From CAWBXL01 sp963837365 (GTDB lineage: Bacteria; Acidobacteriota; Terriglobia; Terriglobales; Acidobacteriaceae), in assembly GCA_963837365.1 (NCBI GenBank), contig CAWIMW010000008.1, positions 124,001 to 188,000 of the forward strand: 64,000 nucleotides of DNA, read 5' to 3'. Shown one piece after another: positions 1 to 8,825 of this stretch; the stretch's first letter is position 1, and each line of letters begins with the position of its first letter. Under the pieces are notes generated by a model. The model was not told where the DNA came from, did not search any database, and saw nothing but the letters and a program-made list of their open reading frames with translations. The translations under genes were made by a program, and so were the position numbers.

Positions 1-1329
1 TTGATCGTTTTCTCCACCAATCTTCGTTTGAGTAACAAAATTCCGCGTCAAAGCCCCCGGGACGTTTGGACGCGGATAATTGAGCGTCATGATGTTGACT
101 GCGGCCTGATCGAGGCGGTTCGACGGAATTACGTTACCCGAAAAGGGCAGTCCCGTGGTGGGGTCGTAAATTGTGGGCAAACCCGCCGCGCTAAAGTCGC
201 CTGCCAATTGTGCGTTCGTGGGTACGGTAAAGAATTGCACCTGGGTTGCGCTTCTGATCGGCTCACGCTCAAAGGAACCGAAGAAGAAGGTCCGGTTCTT
301 GACCAGCGGACCACCAAGCGTTGCGCCATACTGGTTCTGCACCAGTGCCGGCCGTGGCTTTCCTTGTTGCTTCGTGAAATAGTCATTCGCATTCAGAACC
401 TTGTTACGGAAATACTCGTAAGCACTTCCATGAAACGTGTTGCTACCGGACTTGGTCGTCAGGTTGATCACGCCCCCGGCGTAGCTTCCGTACTCGGCGC
501 TGACATTATTCGTGGCGACGCGGAATTCCTGCACGATGTCTTGTGATGGAATCAGTGCGTTCAGATTTCCAGCGACGGCGTTCGACGACACACCATCAAC
601 AAAGAAGGAACTCTGGTTCCCGAAACCACCCCCGATGGCGTAATTGCCAAAGCCAATCGCGTTTGTCCTGGCGCCATTTGCCTGGTTAGAGGCCGCGTTG
701 CCGTACGTCCCGCCTTGGGCGACCACACCGGGCACCAGCGTCAACATGTTGTTAACGTTCCTGCCGCTTAGGGGAATGCTCTCCACCGCCGCCTGGGTGA
801 TGACCGTCCCCAACGAAGCACTATCCGTTTGCAACGGCGGGGCTTCGGTGGTCACGACGACCGTCTCAGATACGTTGCCAACCTGCAAAGTGGCATCCAC
901 CCGCGTGATCATGTCGACTTGTACTTCCACTTTATCCTGAGTGAAATGCTTGAATCCTGTGGTTTCAATGTCAACCCGATAGACGCCGGCGGTGAGGTTT
1001 GGGAAGGCATAGAGTCCGCCGCTTCCCGTCTGTATCGTACGGCTCTCGTTGGTGCCTAGATTGGTGAGCTTCACGTTGGCCGCGGAGACAGTCGCGCCGG
1101 TGGAATCTATCACCGCTCCCAAGACGGTTCCGAATCTTACTTGGGCAAATGCCAACGAAGACATCGCCAATGCAACGACGATGGTGAGAACAAATGTCGA
1201 GACTCTGGCGGCAAACCGTTTTGCGGGTGCTGTATCAGATTGGCCGGCTGAAGAATGAGTTTTGGGCAGGAGTAACTGCCGAATAACTCCAGAGAGAGAG
1301 AGGGAAACCGACGACCAGCGAATATTCAT
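1..1329 (-). CDS. TonB-dependent receptor with N-terminal carboxypeptidase-regulatory-like domain (partial, C-terminus off window)
   Basis: I translated this frame by hand; it is open for 443 codons from an ATG at 1329 to the window edge. A hydrophobic signal segment ending in S-L-A-F-A-Q lies at about residues 42-63, so the N-region is unusually long and a later start is possible. An immunoglobulin-like regulatory domain follows (G-L-Y-A-F-P-N-L-x-A-G-V-Y motif), then the TonB plug (I-P-L-S-G-R-N-V-N-N, F-F-V-D-G-V-S-S-N, E-Y-G-S-Y-A-G-G-V-I-N) and the beginning of the barrel. This is the Oar-like architecture abundant in Acidobacteriota; such proteins sit in the outer membrane and take up oligosaccharides or other large ligands. 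A GAAGGGG ribosome site precedes the ATG. It runs away from the adjacent regulator gene. Substrate is unknown; the sugar neighbourhood suggests a carbohydrate. Confidence 0.88.
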   Translation of the reverse strand, partial: MNIRWSSVSLSLSGVIRQLLLPKTHSSAGQSDTAPAKRFAARVSTFVLTIVVALAMSSLAFAQVRFGTVLGAVIDSTGATVSAANVKLTNLGTNESRTIQTGSGGLYAFPNLTAGVYRVDIETTGFKHFTQDKVEVQVDMITRVDATLQVGNVSETVVVTTEAPPLQTDSASLGTVITQAAVESIPLSGRNVNNMLTLVPGVVAQGGTYGNAASNQANGARTNAIGFGNYAIGGGFGNQSSFFVDGVSSNAVAGNLNALIPSQDIVQEFRVATNNVSAEYGSYAGGVINLTTKSGSNTFHGSAYEYFRNKVLNANDYFTKQQGKPRPALVQNQYGATLGGPLVKNRTFFFGSFEREPIRSATQVQFFTVPTNAQLAGDFSAAGLPTIYDPTTGLPFSGNVIPSNRLDQAAVNIMTLNYPRPNVPGALTRNFVTQTKIGGENDQ

Positions 1330-1657
1330 TTTTGTACCCCTTCAACGTGGAAGACAAGTGGTTTGATCTTGCAAGCCCATTCCGGGGAACTGGATCCGCC
1401 CCCCCTAGCCACCCGTGAAGGGGCGGCTAACGACCGCATCGTGCGCAATGGACCCAGATCACCAAGGGCAACTTGTATCGTTTAAGACTGAAAGTTGTCA
1501 ATATAATTTGAAGACAACTTACATAAAGTTGTATGTACTAAAAAGCTGTATGTACAACCTCGAATTTCGAAAAGGGCCTCCACCAGATCCTGCGGGAAGG
1601 AGCACACTACGCCGGGCGGAGACCGTAGATTTCCATGTAAACAGGTGGGCGGATTCT
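1330..1657. promoter_or_regulatory. AT-rich intergenic region with inverted and direct repeats (candidate operators)
   Basis: A 328-bp gap upstream of the TonB receptor. It contains a perfect 7-bp inverted repeat, ACAACTT-N5-AAGTTGT, at 1514-1532, and two direct copies of GTATGTAC at about 1532-1539 and 1547-1554, ending in TACAAC. The octamer AAGTTGTA (1526-1533) recurs as TACAACTT at 2787-2794, in front of the GntR/LacI-type regulator. I infer that the regulator binds here and controls the receptor as well as its own operon. No gene is apparent in the gap. Confidence 0.45.
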
Positions 1658-2752
1658 TTAAGAATTGCGGGGCGTGCCGCAGGACTGCCGGACCATCAAC
1701 TGACACCCCAACAAGACATCTCGCGGGGGCAAATCAGGGTTCGAAATTCTGTCGAGCATAACCGCCAACGCTACGCGACCAATGTCACGACAAGGCTGGT
1801 GTTGGGTGGTAAGAGGAACGGGCAACAAACGGGCATACTTGACATCGTCAATGCCAACGATCCGAATTTCGCGAGGAATATTCTCGCCCAGAGTTATCAG
1901 TGTCTGCATGAGGCCACCAGCCGTTAGATCATTGGCACAGAGAAACGCGTCCGGCCGGTCTTTTTTCAAGATCGCCTTGATAAACGTAGCATCCGAAGGA
2001 TCGCCCAACCGAACCAAATCGCGCTCGCATTGTTGGGAGAGAGAGACGACGGCTTCGCGATAGCCGGCGATGCGCGCATCTACCGTCGGTGCAGAGTTTG
2101 GACGCGCAAAAAACGCGATGCGCTTGGCGCCTGCAGTGATCAGATGTTCCGTGGCGAGATAGGCGGTACGACGGTTATCAATTCCCACCAGGTCGTACTT
2201 ACTACGCTTAGGATAGGGCTCAAGGCAACGGTCCAAAAGAACGATTGGAATGCGGGCCTTGTCCAGAGCAGCAACAATCCGATGATTGGCTTGATTTCTA
2301 TGTGCGCTAAACTCCACCGGGGCAAAGAATACGCCCGCAACTTTTCTCGAGATATATTGCTGGCATAGTTGTTCCGCAGCTTCTTCTTTTTCGCTGTCTT
2401 TCGAGACCGAGTTTCCCCAAAGCAGGGAGTGGTGCGTGGCCTCGGGAGCCTCCATCATGCCCTTACAGATGGCCTCAAAAATTTCTGTCTGCCCCAGCTC
2501 CGGAATCAGCAGTCCGAAGACATAGCTTCCGGGATTCACCGCAGCGGAAACATAAGTGCCCGAGCCAACCCGGCGTGTCACAATACCGAGCGACTGTAGT
2601 TCCCGCATGGCCCGGAACACCGTCATCCGGGAAACCCCAAAACGCCTGACCAATTCAGCTTCACTGGGCAAGCGGCCTCCTGCCTTGTAACGACCGGAAG
2701 AGATATCGCCTTGCAGCTTTTCGAAGATTTCGCGGTACTTGTGATTTTCCAC
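1658..2752 (-). CDS. GntR-type HTH regulator with LacI-like ligand-binding domain (AraR-like architecture)
   Basis: Residues 1-75 form a GntR winged helix (G-G-R-L-P-S-E-A-E-L-V-R-R-F-G-V-S-R, then G-S-G-T-Y-V-S). The remainder is a periplasmic-binding-protein-like domain of the LacI/GalR type (V-F-G-L-L-I-P near the start, V-G-I-D-D near the end). This combination is known from sugar-responsive repressors such as Bacillus AraR. I chose the GTG at 2752, giving 364 aa, because it begins the conserved domain; an upstream TTG at 2803 adds 17 poorly conserved residues overlapping the putative operator. The gene is divergent from sucrose phosphorylase, so it probably represses that operon and releases in response to a sugar. 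The effector is not deducible from sequence. Confidence 0.88.
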   Translation of the reverse strand: MENHKYREIFEKLQGDISSGRYKAGGRLPSEAELVRRFGVSRMTVFRAMRELQSLGIVTRRVGSGTYVSAAVNPGSYVFGLLIPELGQTEIFEAICKGMMEAPEATHHSLLWGNSVSKDSEKEEAAEQLCQQYISRKVAGVFFAPVEFSAHRNQANHRIVAALDKARIPIVLLDRCLEPYPKRSKYDLVGIDNRRTAYLATEHLITAGAKRIAFFARPNSAPTVDARIAGYREAVVSLSQQCERDLVRLGDPSDATFIKAILKKDRPDAFLCANDLTAGGLMQTLITLGENIPREIRIVGIDDVKYARLLPVPLTTQHQPCRDIGRVALAVMLDRISNPDLPPRDVLLGCQLMVRQSCGTPRNS

Positions 2753-2784
2753 CGAGTTCGATCTCCCGCGGCAGAATATTACCA

Positions 2785-2850
2785 TATACAACTTAAAGGT
2801 CAATCATTAGCAATTTGCTTGACATAGTAGAGTATCTGATTCTATGAAGG
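2785..2850. promoter_or_regulatory. Divergent promoter/operator of the regulator and sucrose phosphorylase operon
   Basis: TTGACA at 2819-2824 followed by TATGAA at 2843-2848 (18-bp spacer) is a plausible sigma-70 promoter for the plus-strand operon. TATACAACTT at 2785-2794 matches the inverted-repeat half-site seen at 1514-1533 and lies about 35 bp upstream of the regulator's GTG, a fitting position for autoregulation. Confidence 0.45.
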
Positions 2851-2911
2851 TTCGGGCGCTTGCTGATCGCTGAGAGAAATCGGTACGCAATCTAAAAAGG
2901 CTAGCCATCCT

Positions 2912-4414
2912 GTGAAGAACCAAGCCCAACTCGTGACTTACGCGGATCGTTTGTCGGGGAACATCAATTCCCTGAAGAACCTGCTCGATGGCCCCCTCAG
3001 CGGCATCTTCGGCGGCGTGCATTTGCTTCCATTCTTTTATCCCATCGATGGCGCCGATGCCGGGTTCGATCCTATTGATCACACCCAGGTGGATTCACGC
3101 ATTGGCAATTGGAGCGATGTGCGTAGCTTGGCGGTGGACTATGATTTAGTGGCAGATCTCATCGTCAACCACGTATCCAGCGAATCGCCACAGTTCAAAG
3201 ACTTTTCTCATAAGGGATCCGGCTCCCCTTTCGCCGGGATGTTTCTCACCTACGATCGCGTTTTCCCCTTAGGGGCAAGCGAAGAAGAGCTACTCCGCAT
3301 CTATCGTCCCCGGCCTGGTTTGCCCTTTACAACTGCTGCTCTCGACACGGGGCAACAACGGCTTCTATGGACGACATTTACCCCACGGCAAATAGACATC
3401 GATGTAAGACATCCTCAAGGCGAGGCCTATCTCAAGGCAATTCTCGAACAATTTCGAGAGGCTGACATTCGCATGATCCGGCTTGATGCGATCGGCTACG
3501 CCATTAAGACACCCGGCACGAGCTGTTTCATGATCCCGGAGACGTTTCGCTTCATCGCGGCCCTCACCTCGCAGGCGCATGCTTTAGGGATGCAGGTCCT
3601 GGTCGAGATCCATAGTCACTACTTGCAGCAGATCCAGATCGCACGGCAAGTTGACTGGGTCTATGATTTCGCGCTTCCACCGCTAATCCTGCATTCGCTT
3701 TTCGCGCGCGATGCAAGGGCCCTGCAAAATTGGCTTTCCCTACGGCCGCAAAATGCGGTCACAGTCCTGGACACCCACGATGGCATTGGAGTCATTGACG
3801 CCGGCGCTGGGAGTAACGGCGAACCGGGCCTGCTTGCGCCGGACGAAATCGACCGGCTGGTGGAAACCATCCACGCGCGAAGTAACGGCCAAAGCCGGAA
3901 GGCCACCGGAGAGGCGGCCAACAATCTTGATTTGTATCAGGTCAATTGTACGTTCTATGACGCGCTGGGGCGTCGTGGAGATGAGTACCTCATCGCACGG
4001 GCAGTTCAGTTCTTTGTGCCCGGCATTCCACAGGTTTATTACGTGGGACTGCTTGCCGGGACCAATGACATGGAACTGTTGGCGCGCACGGAAGTGGGAC
4101 GCGACATCAATCGCCACTACTACACCTCCACTGAGGTGACGGATGCTGTCCGGAACCCAGTTGTCCAAAGCCTGTTCGAGCTGATCCGCCTTCGCAATAC
4201 TCATCCGGCTTTCGCGGGACAAGCACAAATCGAAACCGTCTCAGATCAACGCTTCACGATCACTTGGAAGAATAACTTGAACTGGGCAAAACTTGACGTG
4301 GATTTCGCGGAACCACGAGCTTCGGTCACCTATTCCGGGAGCAGCGCCGGAGACCAGCAGACCGCCGGACAATGGGATTCGAAAACCAGCGTCAGTTGTT
4401 CGGAGGTGGTTTGA
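2912..4414 (+). CDS. sucP: Sucrose phosphorylase (GH13_18 family)
   Basis: Cytoplasmic enzyme that splits sucrose with phosphate into glucose-1-phosphate and fructose. The 500-aa length is normal for the family. Catalytic residues appear at the same numbers as in the Bifidobacterium adolescentis enzyme: nucleophile D192 (R-L-D-A-I-G-Y), acid/base E232 (V-E-I-H-S-H-Y) and transition-state stabiliser D290 (D-T-H-D-G-I-G). The R-P-R-P-G-L-P-F-T loop and the V-Y-Y-V-G-L-L-A-G-x-N-D-M-E-L segment are also typical. Start is GTG at 2912, with an AAAAGG about 11 bases upstream. It is the first gene of an operon with an MFS permease and is divergent from a GntR/LacI regulator. Related GH13_18 phosphorylases act on glucosylglycerate or glucosylglycerol, so sucrose is the best but not the only possible substrate. 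Confidence 0.93.
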   Translation: MKNQAQLVTYADRLSGNINSLKNLLDGPLSGIFGGVHLLPFFYPIDGADAGFDPIDHTQVDSRIGNWSDVRSLAVDYDLVADLIVNHVSSESPQFKDFSHKGSGSPFAGMFLTYDRVFPLGASEEELLRIYRPRPGLPFTTAALDTGQQRLLWTTFTPRQIDIDVRHPQGEAYLKAILEQFREADIRMIRLDAIGYAIKTPGTSCFMIPETFRFIAALTSQAHALGMQVLVEIHSHYLQQIQIARQVDWVYDFALPPLILHSLFARDARALQNWLSLRPQNAVTVLDTHDGIGVIDAGAGSNGEPGLLAPDEIDRLVETIHARSNGQSRKATGEAANNLDLYQVNCTFYDALGRRGDEYLIARAVQFFVPGIPQVYYVGLLAGTNDMELLARTEVGRDINRHYYTSTEVTDAVRNPVVQSLFELIRLRNTHPAFAGQAQIETVSDQRFTITWKNNLNWAKLDVDFAEPRASVTYSGSSAGDQQTAGQWDSKTSVSCSEVV

Positions 4415-5670
4415 TCAAAGACACCAGCAAGCCCCAGGGAAGCTTGGCCGTCATCAAGTGGCTCACCTTTCTCATGTTCATGATGTTTGCCATGACGACC
4501 GACTCGGTCGGCGTCATCATCCCTGAAGTCATCAAAGAATTTCGGCTGAGCATGACCGTTGGCGGGGCGTTTCACTATGCCGCCATGTCCGGCATCGCAT
4601 TCGCGGGCTTTTTCCTTGGCTATTTGGCCGATAAATTGGGCCGCAAGAAAACTATTATTTTGGGACTGGTTTTGTTCGCCTTGAATTCTTACTTGTTCGC
4701 GGTGGGCAAGTCGTTCGTGTTCTTTCTCGTTCTGCTGTTCGTCTCCGGAGCAGCCATCGGCATTTTCAAGACGGGCGCACTCGCCCTGATCGGTGATATC
4801 AGTAGATCGACCCATGAACATACCTCTACCATGAATACCGTGGAGGGCTTTTTCGCCGTCGGCGCGATCATTGGCCCCGCCATTGTGGCCCACTTTTTGG
4901 CAGTTGGCACTTCCTGGAAGTGGCTCTACGTAATTGCCGGGAGCATCTGCATCCTTCTCATTGTTACAGCTTCCTTCGTGACCTATCCGCAAACCGCAGC
5001 CACTACCGAATCGGTTGACCTCAAACGCACCATGGCGATGATGAAAAATCGTTACGCCCTCGGCTTTTCCGCAGCGATATTCCTCTATGTCGCGGTCGAG
5101 AGCGCGGTTTATGTATGGATGCCCACACTGCTTGCCGGTTACCACGGGTCCGCAGCCTGGATGGCGGTTTACGCGATTTCGATCTTCTTCGTGCTGCGCG
5201 CGGCGGGCCGATTCATTGGCTCATGGGTGCTCACCAAATTGAATTGGGCGGCAGTAGTGACGATATTCAGCTTCGCAATCCTGGCCTGCTTTATTGTGAG
5301 CATGATTGGTGGAGTCGGGATTGCCGTGTTTCTTCTTCCCTTCTCGGGCATCTTCATGTCCGTTATTTATCCGACCCTCAATTCCAAAGGCATCAGCTGC
5401 TTCCGAAAGGCAGAGCATGGCGCAGTATCTGGAGTAATTTTGTTCTTCACTTGCGTCTCAGCTGTGGTCGGACCGCTGGCCATGGGCGCGATCAGTGATT
5501 CCTTCGGCGATCCGAAATACGGCTTTGTTCTCGCCACGGGTTTTGCAGCCCTGCTCTTCGCCGGGCTGCTTCTGAATTGGATCTTCGATCCTACTCGGCA
5601 ATTGCTGCGAAAACTCGACCAATCCGAGTACCATTTGCTCCAAGGGCAAGACCTTGATTTGCAAACGTAG
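4411..5670 (+). CDS. MFS sugar permease, translationally coupled to sucrose phosphorylase
   Basis: Twelve-helix major facilitator protein. The signature between helices 2 and 3 is D-K-L-G-R-K-K at about residue 70, and charged residues in the first helices suggest proton-coupled uptake. I chose TTG at 4411 (419 aa): it overlaps the stop of the preceding gene as TTGA, and GGAGG (4402-4406) sits four bases upstream. An ATG at 4372 would overlap the phosphorylase by 43 bases without an obvious ribosome site. With sucrose phosphorylase and a dedicated regulator, the likely cargo is sucrose or a related glucoside. The short gap to the converging permease gene at 5760 shows no clear terminator. Confidence 0.85.
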   Translation: MIKDTSKPQGSLAVIKWLTFLMFMMFAMTTDSVGVIIPEVIKEFRLSMTVGGAFHYAAMSGIAFAGFFLGYLADKLGRKKTIILGLVLFALNSYLFAVGKSFVFFLVLLFVSGAAIGIFKTGALALIGDISRSTHEHTSTMNTVEGFFAVGAIIGPAIVAHFLAVGTSWKWLYVIAGSICILLIVTASFVTYPQTAATTESVDLKRTMAMMKNRYALGFSAAIFLYVAVESAVYVWMPTLLAGYHGSAAWMAVYAISIFFVLRAAGRFIGSWVLTKLNWAAVVTIFSFAILACFIVSMIGGVGIAVFLLPFSGIFMSVIYPTLNSKGISCFRKAEHGAVSGVILFFTCVSAVVGPLAMGAISDSFGDPKYGFVLATGFAALLFAGLLLNWIFDPTRQLLRKLDQSEYHLLQGQDLDLQT

Positions 5671-5759
5671 CGTCGGCTGTCCCGCTACGGAAGCAATGAA
5701 TACCGGAGGTTTCGCAGTGCCACACGAATGGTTTTCCCTAGCGATGATCAACGAAACGA

Positions 5760-7367
5760 TCACAACGACATCACATTAGGAAAGCAGTAGTAGAAAAGCA
5801 GTCCAATGAGAATCAGGTAAACAAGCGTAATCAGTGTCCATCCCATGTTGTGCCTAATCACGGCGCCTTCGCTCCGCACAAGTTTGCTGGTTGAGACACC
5901 TACGCTGGCAGTTTGAGGCGCGATGGGCTTCCCCACCTCCGCGCCTACGGAATTGAAGGAGGGCAGCAATAACACAGGCAGGTTAAGCAGCTTTCCCACC
6001 ATGGCCTGTACCGGACCAAACATCGCATTGGTGGCGGTATTGCTGCCGGAGAGAGCCACGCCGATCCAGCCAAGAATAGGGGCCAGGACAACAAAGAATA
6101 CGCCGATCTTCGAGAGACCAAAGGCCAGCGAGTTCGCCATCCCGGAAAACACAAAAACGTATGCCAGAGCGAAAATAAAGAATGCGACAAGGAAAGCGCC
6201 CCACATTTGGTGCAAGGTCCGCGAGAAAACTTTCTTAATCAGGCGCATGCCAGGTCGCAGAATTGCGACGATGATCAGCCAAGAAACCATGATCGACGTT
6301 CCCGCCGCCAGAGGAGCGAAATTAAAAACTGAGGCCACGGGTTTCAAGGTAACGGATGATTGGGCGGAGACGGAGAGCTTCAACCAGTTGATTGCCGTCA
6401 GATGCAACCACGGTCCTGTCCATATCACAACCACTACCAGCAGCACGATGTAGGGCATCCAGGCGAGAAATGCCTTGCGTCCGGAGACCACCTCGGAATG
6501 ATCAGGACTCTGCGCGGCCGGTTGCAGTACGACCCCGCCAAATCCGCGAATGTTTCTCGGACGCCAAATCTTTACGAACAGAAACAGAATCCAAAAGGAA
6601 ACCAGCGCCCCGCTAAGATCGGGAAGGTACGGCCCAAGAAAATGCGCGACCGGCCATTGCCCGAGGATATAGGAGAGCGAGCCCACGATGGCTAGCGGCC
6701 ACGCTTCGATCATGCCTTCCCACCCACTCACCAGATAGATCAATATAAATGGCGGCAGAAGCGCAAGAACGGCGACGATGTTCCCAATGGAACCGGACAA
6801 AGCCATCAACGGCAAGCCTGTGACCGCGGCGAGACCAAGGATCGGCGCTCCCAGTGCTCCGAAAGAAACTGGCGCATTATTCGCCAGCGCGGCAACCCGG
6901 ATCGCGTCAATATCCACCACCCCCAAGCCGACCAGAATCGGCACCACGACTGCCCAGGGATAGCCGAAGCCCACTAATCCCTCAAGTAGAGCCCCAAAAG
7001 CCCACGCCAACATGATCGTCTGAATACGAATATCGAGCGTGGCATGGTGGACCAGCCAGTTCTTGAACCGTCCAAAATCGCCGGTCAGCTCCAATGTATT
7101 AAAAATGATTAAACCCCAGAACGTAATCCAATTGATCACCCAAACCCCGGTCAGGCCACCGTACAAAAATGACTTCAACAGGTCATGGATTGGCGCATGC
7201 CAGACCAGACCGGCAAGAGGAATCAGCAGCAGGCTCACGATCATGGTGGCAAGCCAAGCAGTCATGCGAAGGACTGCCAGCATAAATAAGAGTACGGCCA
7301 GAGGAAGCAGAGCAATGAGAACGCTGAACCAAACGTTCCCTGCGGGATCCAAAACCTGCTCGAACAT
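5760..7367 (-). CDS. L-lactate/glycolate permease (LldP/GlcA family)
   Basis: 535-aa polytopic inner-membrane protein matching the LctP family in length and sequence: an N-terminal hydrophobic half with G-A-L-L-E-G-L-V-G-F-G-Y-P-W, a middle S-G-S-I-G-N-I, and the C-terminal G-S-N-T-A-T-N-A-M-F-G-P-V-Q motif. The family comprises proton symporters for lactate, with the GlcA branch carrying glycolate. It lies directly downstream of glcD, glcE and glcF, so glycolate is the likely main substrate, with lactate as the alternative. Start is the ATG at 7367, with AGGA nine bases upstream. A 117-bp gap separates it from glcF, with no strong terminator seen. Confidence 0.9.
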   Translation of the reverse strand: MFEQVLDPAGNVWFSVLIALLPLAVLLFMLAVLRMTAWLATMIVSLLLIPLAGLVWHAPIHDLLKSFLYGGLTGVWVINWITFWGLIIFNTLELTGDFGRFKNWLVHHATLDIRIQTIMLAWAFGALLEGLVGFGYPWAVVVPILVGLGVVDIDAIRVAALANNAPVSFGALGAPILGLAAVTGLPLMALSGSIGNIVAVLALLPPFILIYLVSGWEGMIEAWPLAIVGSLSYILGQWPVAHFLGPYLPDLSGALVSFWILFLFVKIWRPRNIRGFGGVVLQPAAQSPDHSEVVSGRKAFLAWMPYIVLLVVVVIWTGPWLHLTAINWLKLSVSAQSSVTLKPVASVFNFAPLAAGTSIMVSWLIIVAILRPGMRLIKKVFSRTLHQMWGAFLVAFFIFALAYVFVFSGMANSLAFGLSKIGVFFVVLAPILGWIGVALSGSNTATNAMFGPVQAMVGKLLNLPVLLLPSFNSVGAEVGKPIAPQTASVGVSTSKLVRSEGAVIRHNMGWTLITLVYLILIGLLFYYCFPNVMSL

Positions 7368-7484
7368 TTACAGTTTTCCTTTCGTCCTCGACTGCCAGAT
7401 GCTTTAGCTGGTGCGGTGCAGATAACACACCTTGCCGCGCCATTTACGGCGTACAGCAAAATCGCAGGATTATACCTGCGGTCC

Positions 7485-8825
7485 TCACTTTCGAAAAAGG
7501 AATTCCGCTGGGAGACCACGGATGGATGCGTCTAGAATCTGCACCAGATGAACGACTGGAATTTCGCTGCCTGCCGCCTTCAGCCCACTTTGCAGTTGTA
7601 ATAGACAGCCGGGGTTCCCGGTTGCCACGATGGTAGGCGTAGATGCCAGAATGTGCCGTACCTTGCGGGTTCCCAATTCCTCGGCTGGCTCCGGCCGTAT
7701 CAAGTTGTAGATGCCAGCCGATCCGCAACAAAGTGCCGGCTCCGACACTTCGAGCAACTCAAGACCCGGAATCGTGGCCAGCACTGCGCGAGGCTGAAGT
7801 TTGACCGACTGCGCATGCTGCAAGTGACAGGCGTCGTGATAAGCGACCCGCAGAGGGAGATGCCCACGTCGAGCGAGCGGCGGCAGCGAGGCCAGCACTT
7901 CCGAGACGTCGCGGCATTTCGCAGAGAACCTTCGGGCGCGCTCCGCGTACCGTGGGTCGTCGCGCAACAGATAACCGTAGTCTTTCAGATTGGAACCGCA
8001 ACCAGCGGCATTACTCACGATCACATCCAACGGTTCTCGTTCGAAGACATCAATAATTCTTCGCGCATAGTCCAGCGCACGGTTTTGTTCTCCGGCATGG
8101 ACCATCAGCGCGCCGCAGCATTCCTGATCGCGAGGGATGTATAGCTCGCAGCCTTCGCTCGCTAAGACCCTTACCGTGGCGGCGTTCACCTCCGGGAAAA
8201 ACACGCTTTGCACACATCCGGTTAACACTCCAACCTTCAGACGTGGAGTTGCTTCAGCTGCAACATGCTCCGGCAATACATCGTGGTTGGCGGGCATTCT
8301 GGCCGGCATCAGTGCTTCCATCGCGCGCAGATTCTTTGGCAACAATTTCAGCCCACCGCTCTTTCTCACTAGCGTCTGTAGCCCGGAGCGCTGATAAATC
8401 TTCATCGGCAGGAGCAATTGACGCAGCCTCTCTCTGCTCGGAAAGACGTGGAAGATCATTTGGCGCAGCAGGCCAGCGGTGACCGGGCGCTCGTAGTTGC
8501 GCTCAATCTGGGCACGCGTGGCTTCGATCAACTTGTCGTACTTGACTCCGGAAGGACAGGCGGTCATGCAGGCCATACATCCCAGGCAATTGTCCATGTG
8601 GTGGACGAAGGTCTGGTCGAGCTGCACCTCCCCTTCCGAGACCAGCTTCATCAGATAAATTCGCCCGCGGGGAGAATCCATCTCATTGCCCCAAAGGGCG
8701 AACGTTGGACATGCCTTCAAACAGAATCCGCAATGCACGCACTCGTTGATGAGATCCGGAGCGGGCGGGTGGTGATCGTCGAAAGCACAAGCTTTGGGTT
8801 GGTTGGACGCGCCGGAGTGCTCCAT
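7485..8825 (-). CDS. glcF: Glycolate oxidase iron-sulfur subunit GlcF
   Basis: Ferredoxin-like N-terminus with two [4Fe-4S] motifs, C-V-H-C-G-F-C-L-K-A-C-P and C-L-G-C-M-A-C-M-T-A-C-P. Two CCG-type cysteine-rich domains follow (E-C-C-G-A-L-M-V-H-A-G and L-C-C-G-S-A-G). It passes electrons from the FAD subunits GlcD/GlcE to the membrane quinone pool. I chose the ATG at 8825 (446 aa), which overlaps the glcE stop as TGATG and implies translational coupling. The open frame extends 34 codons further upstream, but that part lies inside glcE. Confidence 0.92.
   Translation of the reverse strand: MEHSGASNQPKACAFDDHHPPAPDLINECVHCGFCLKACPTFALWGNEMDSPRGRIYLMKLVSEGEVQLDQTFVHHMDNCLGCMACMTACPSGVKYDKLIEATRAQIERNYERPVTAGLLRQMIFHVFPSRERLRQLLLPMKIYQRSGLQTLVRKSGGLKLLPKNLRAMEALMPARMPANHDVLPEHVAAEATPRLKVGVLTGCVQSVFFPEVNAATVRVLASEGCELYIPRDQECCGALMVHAGEQNRALDYARRIIDVFEREPLDVIVSNAAGCGSNLKDYGYLLRDDPRYAERARRFSAKCRDVSEVLASLPPLARRGHLPLRVAYHDACHLQHAQSVKLQPRAVLATIPGLELLEVSEPALCCGSAGIYNLIRPEPAEELGTRKVRHILASTPTIVATGNPGCLLQLQSGLKAAGSEIPVVHLVQILDASIRGLPAEFLFRK

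Noticed and set aside
1..546. Plus-strand open frame of 181 codons at the left edge
   Set aside because: It lies antisense to a clear TonB-receptor reading frame, with no family resemblance of its own.
4330..5145. Long minus-strand open frame across the MFS permease
   Set aside because: Composition is that of an antisense frame (many H, G, E, D); the plus-strand permease explains the DNA.
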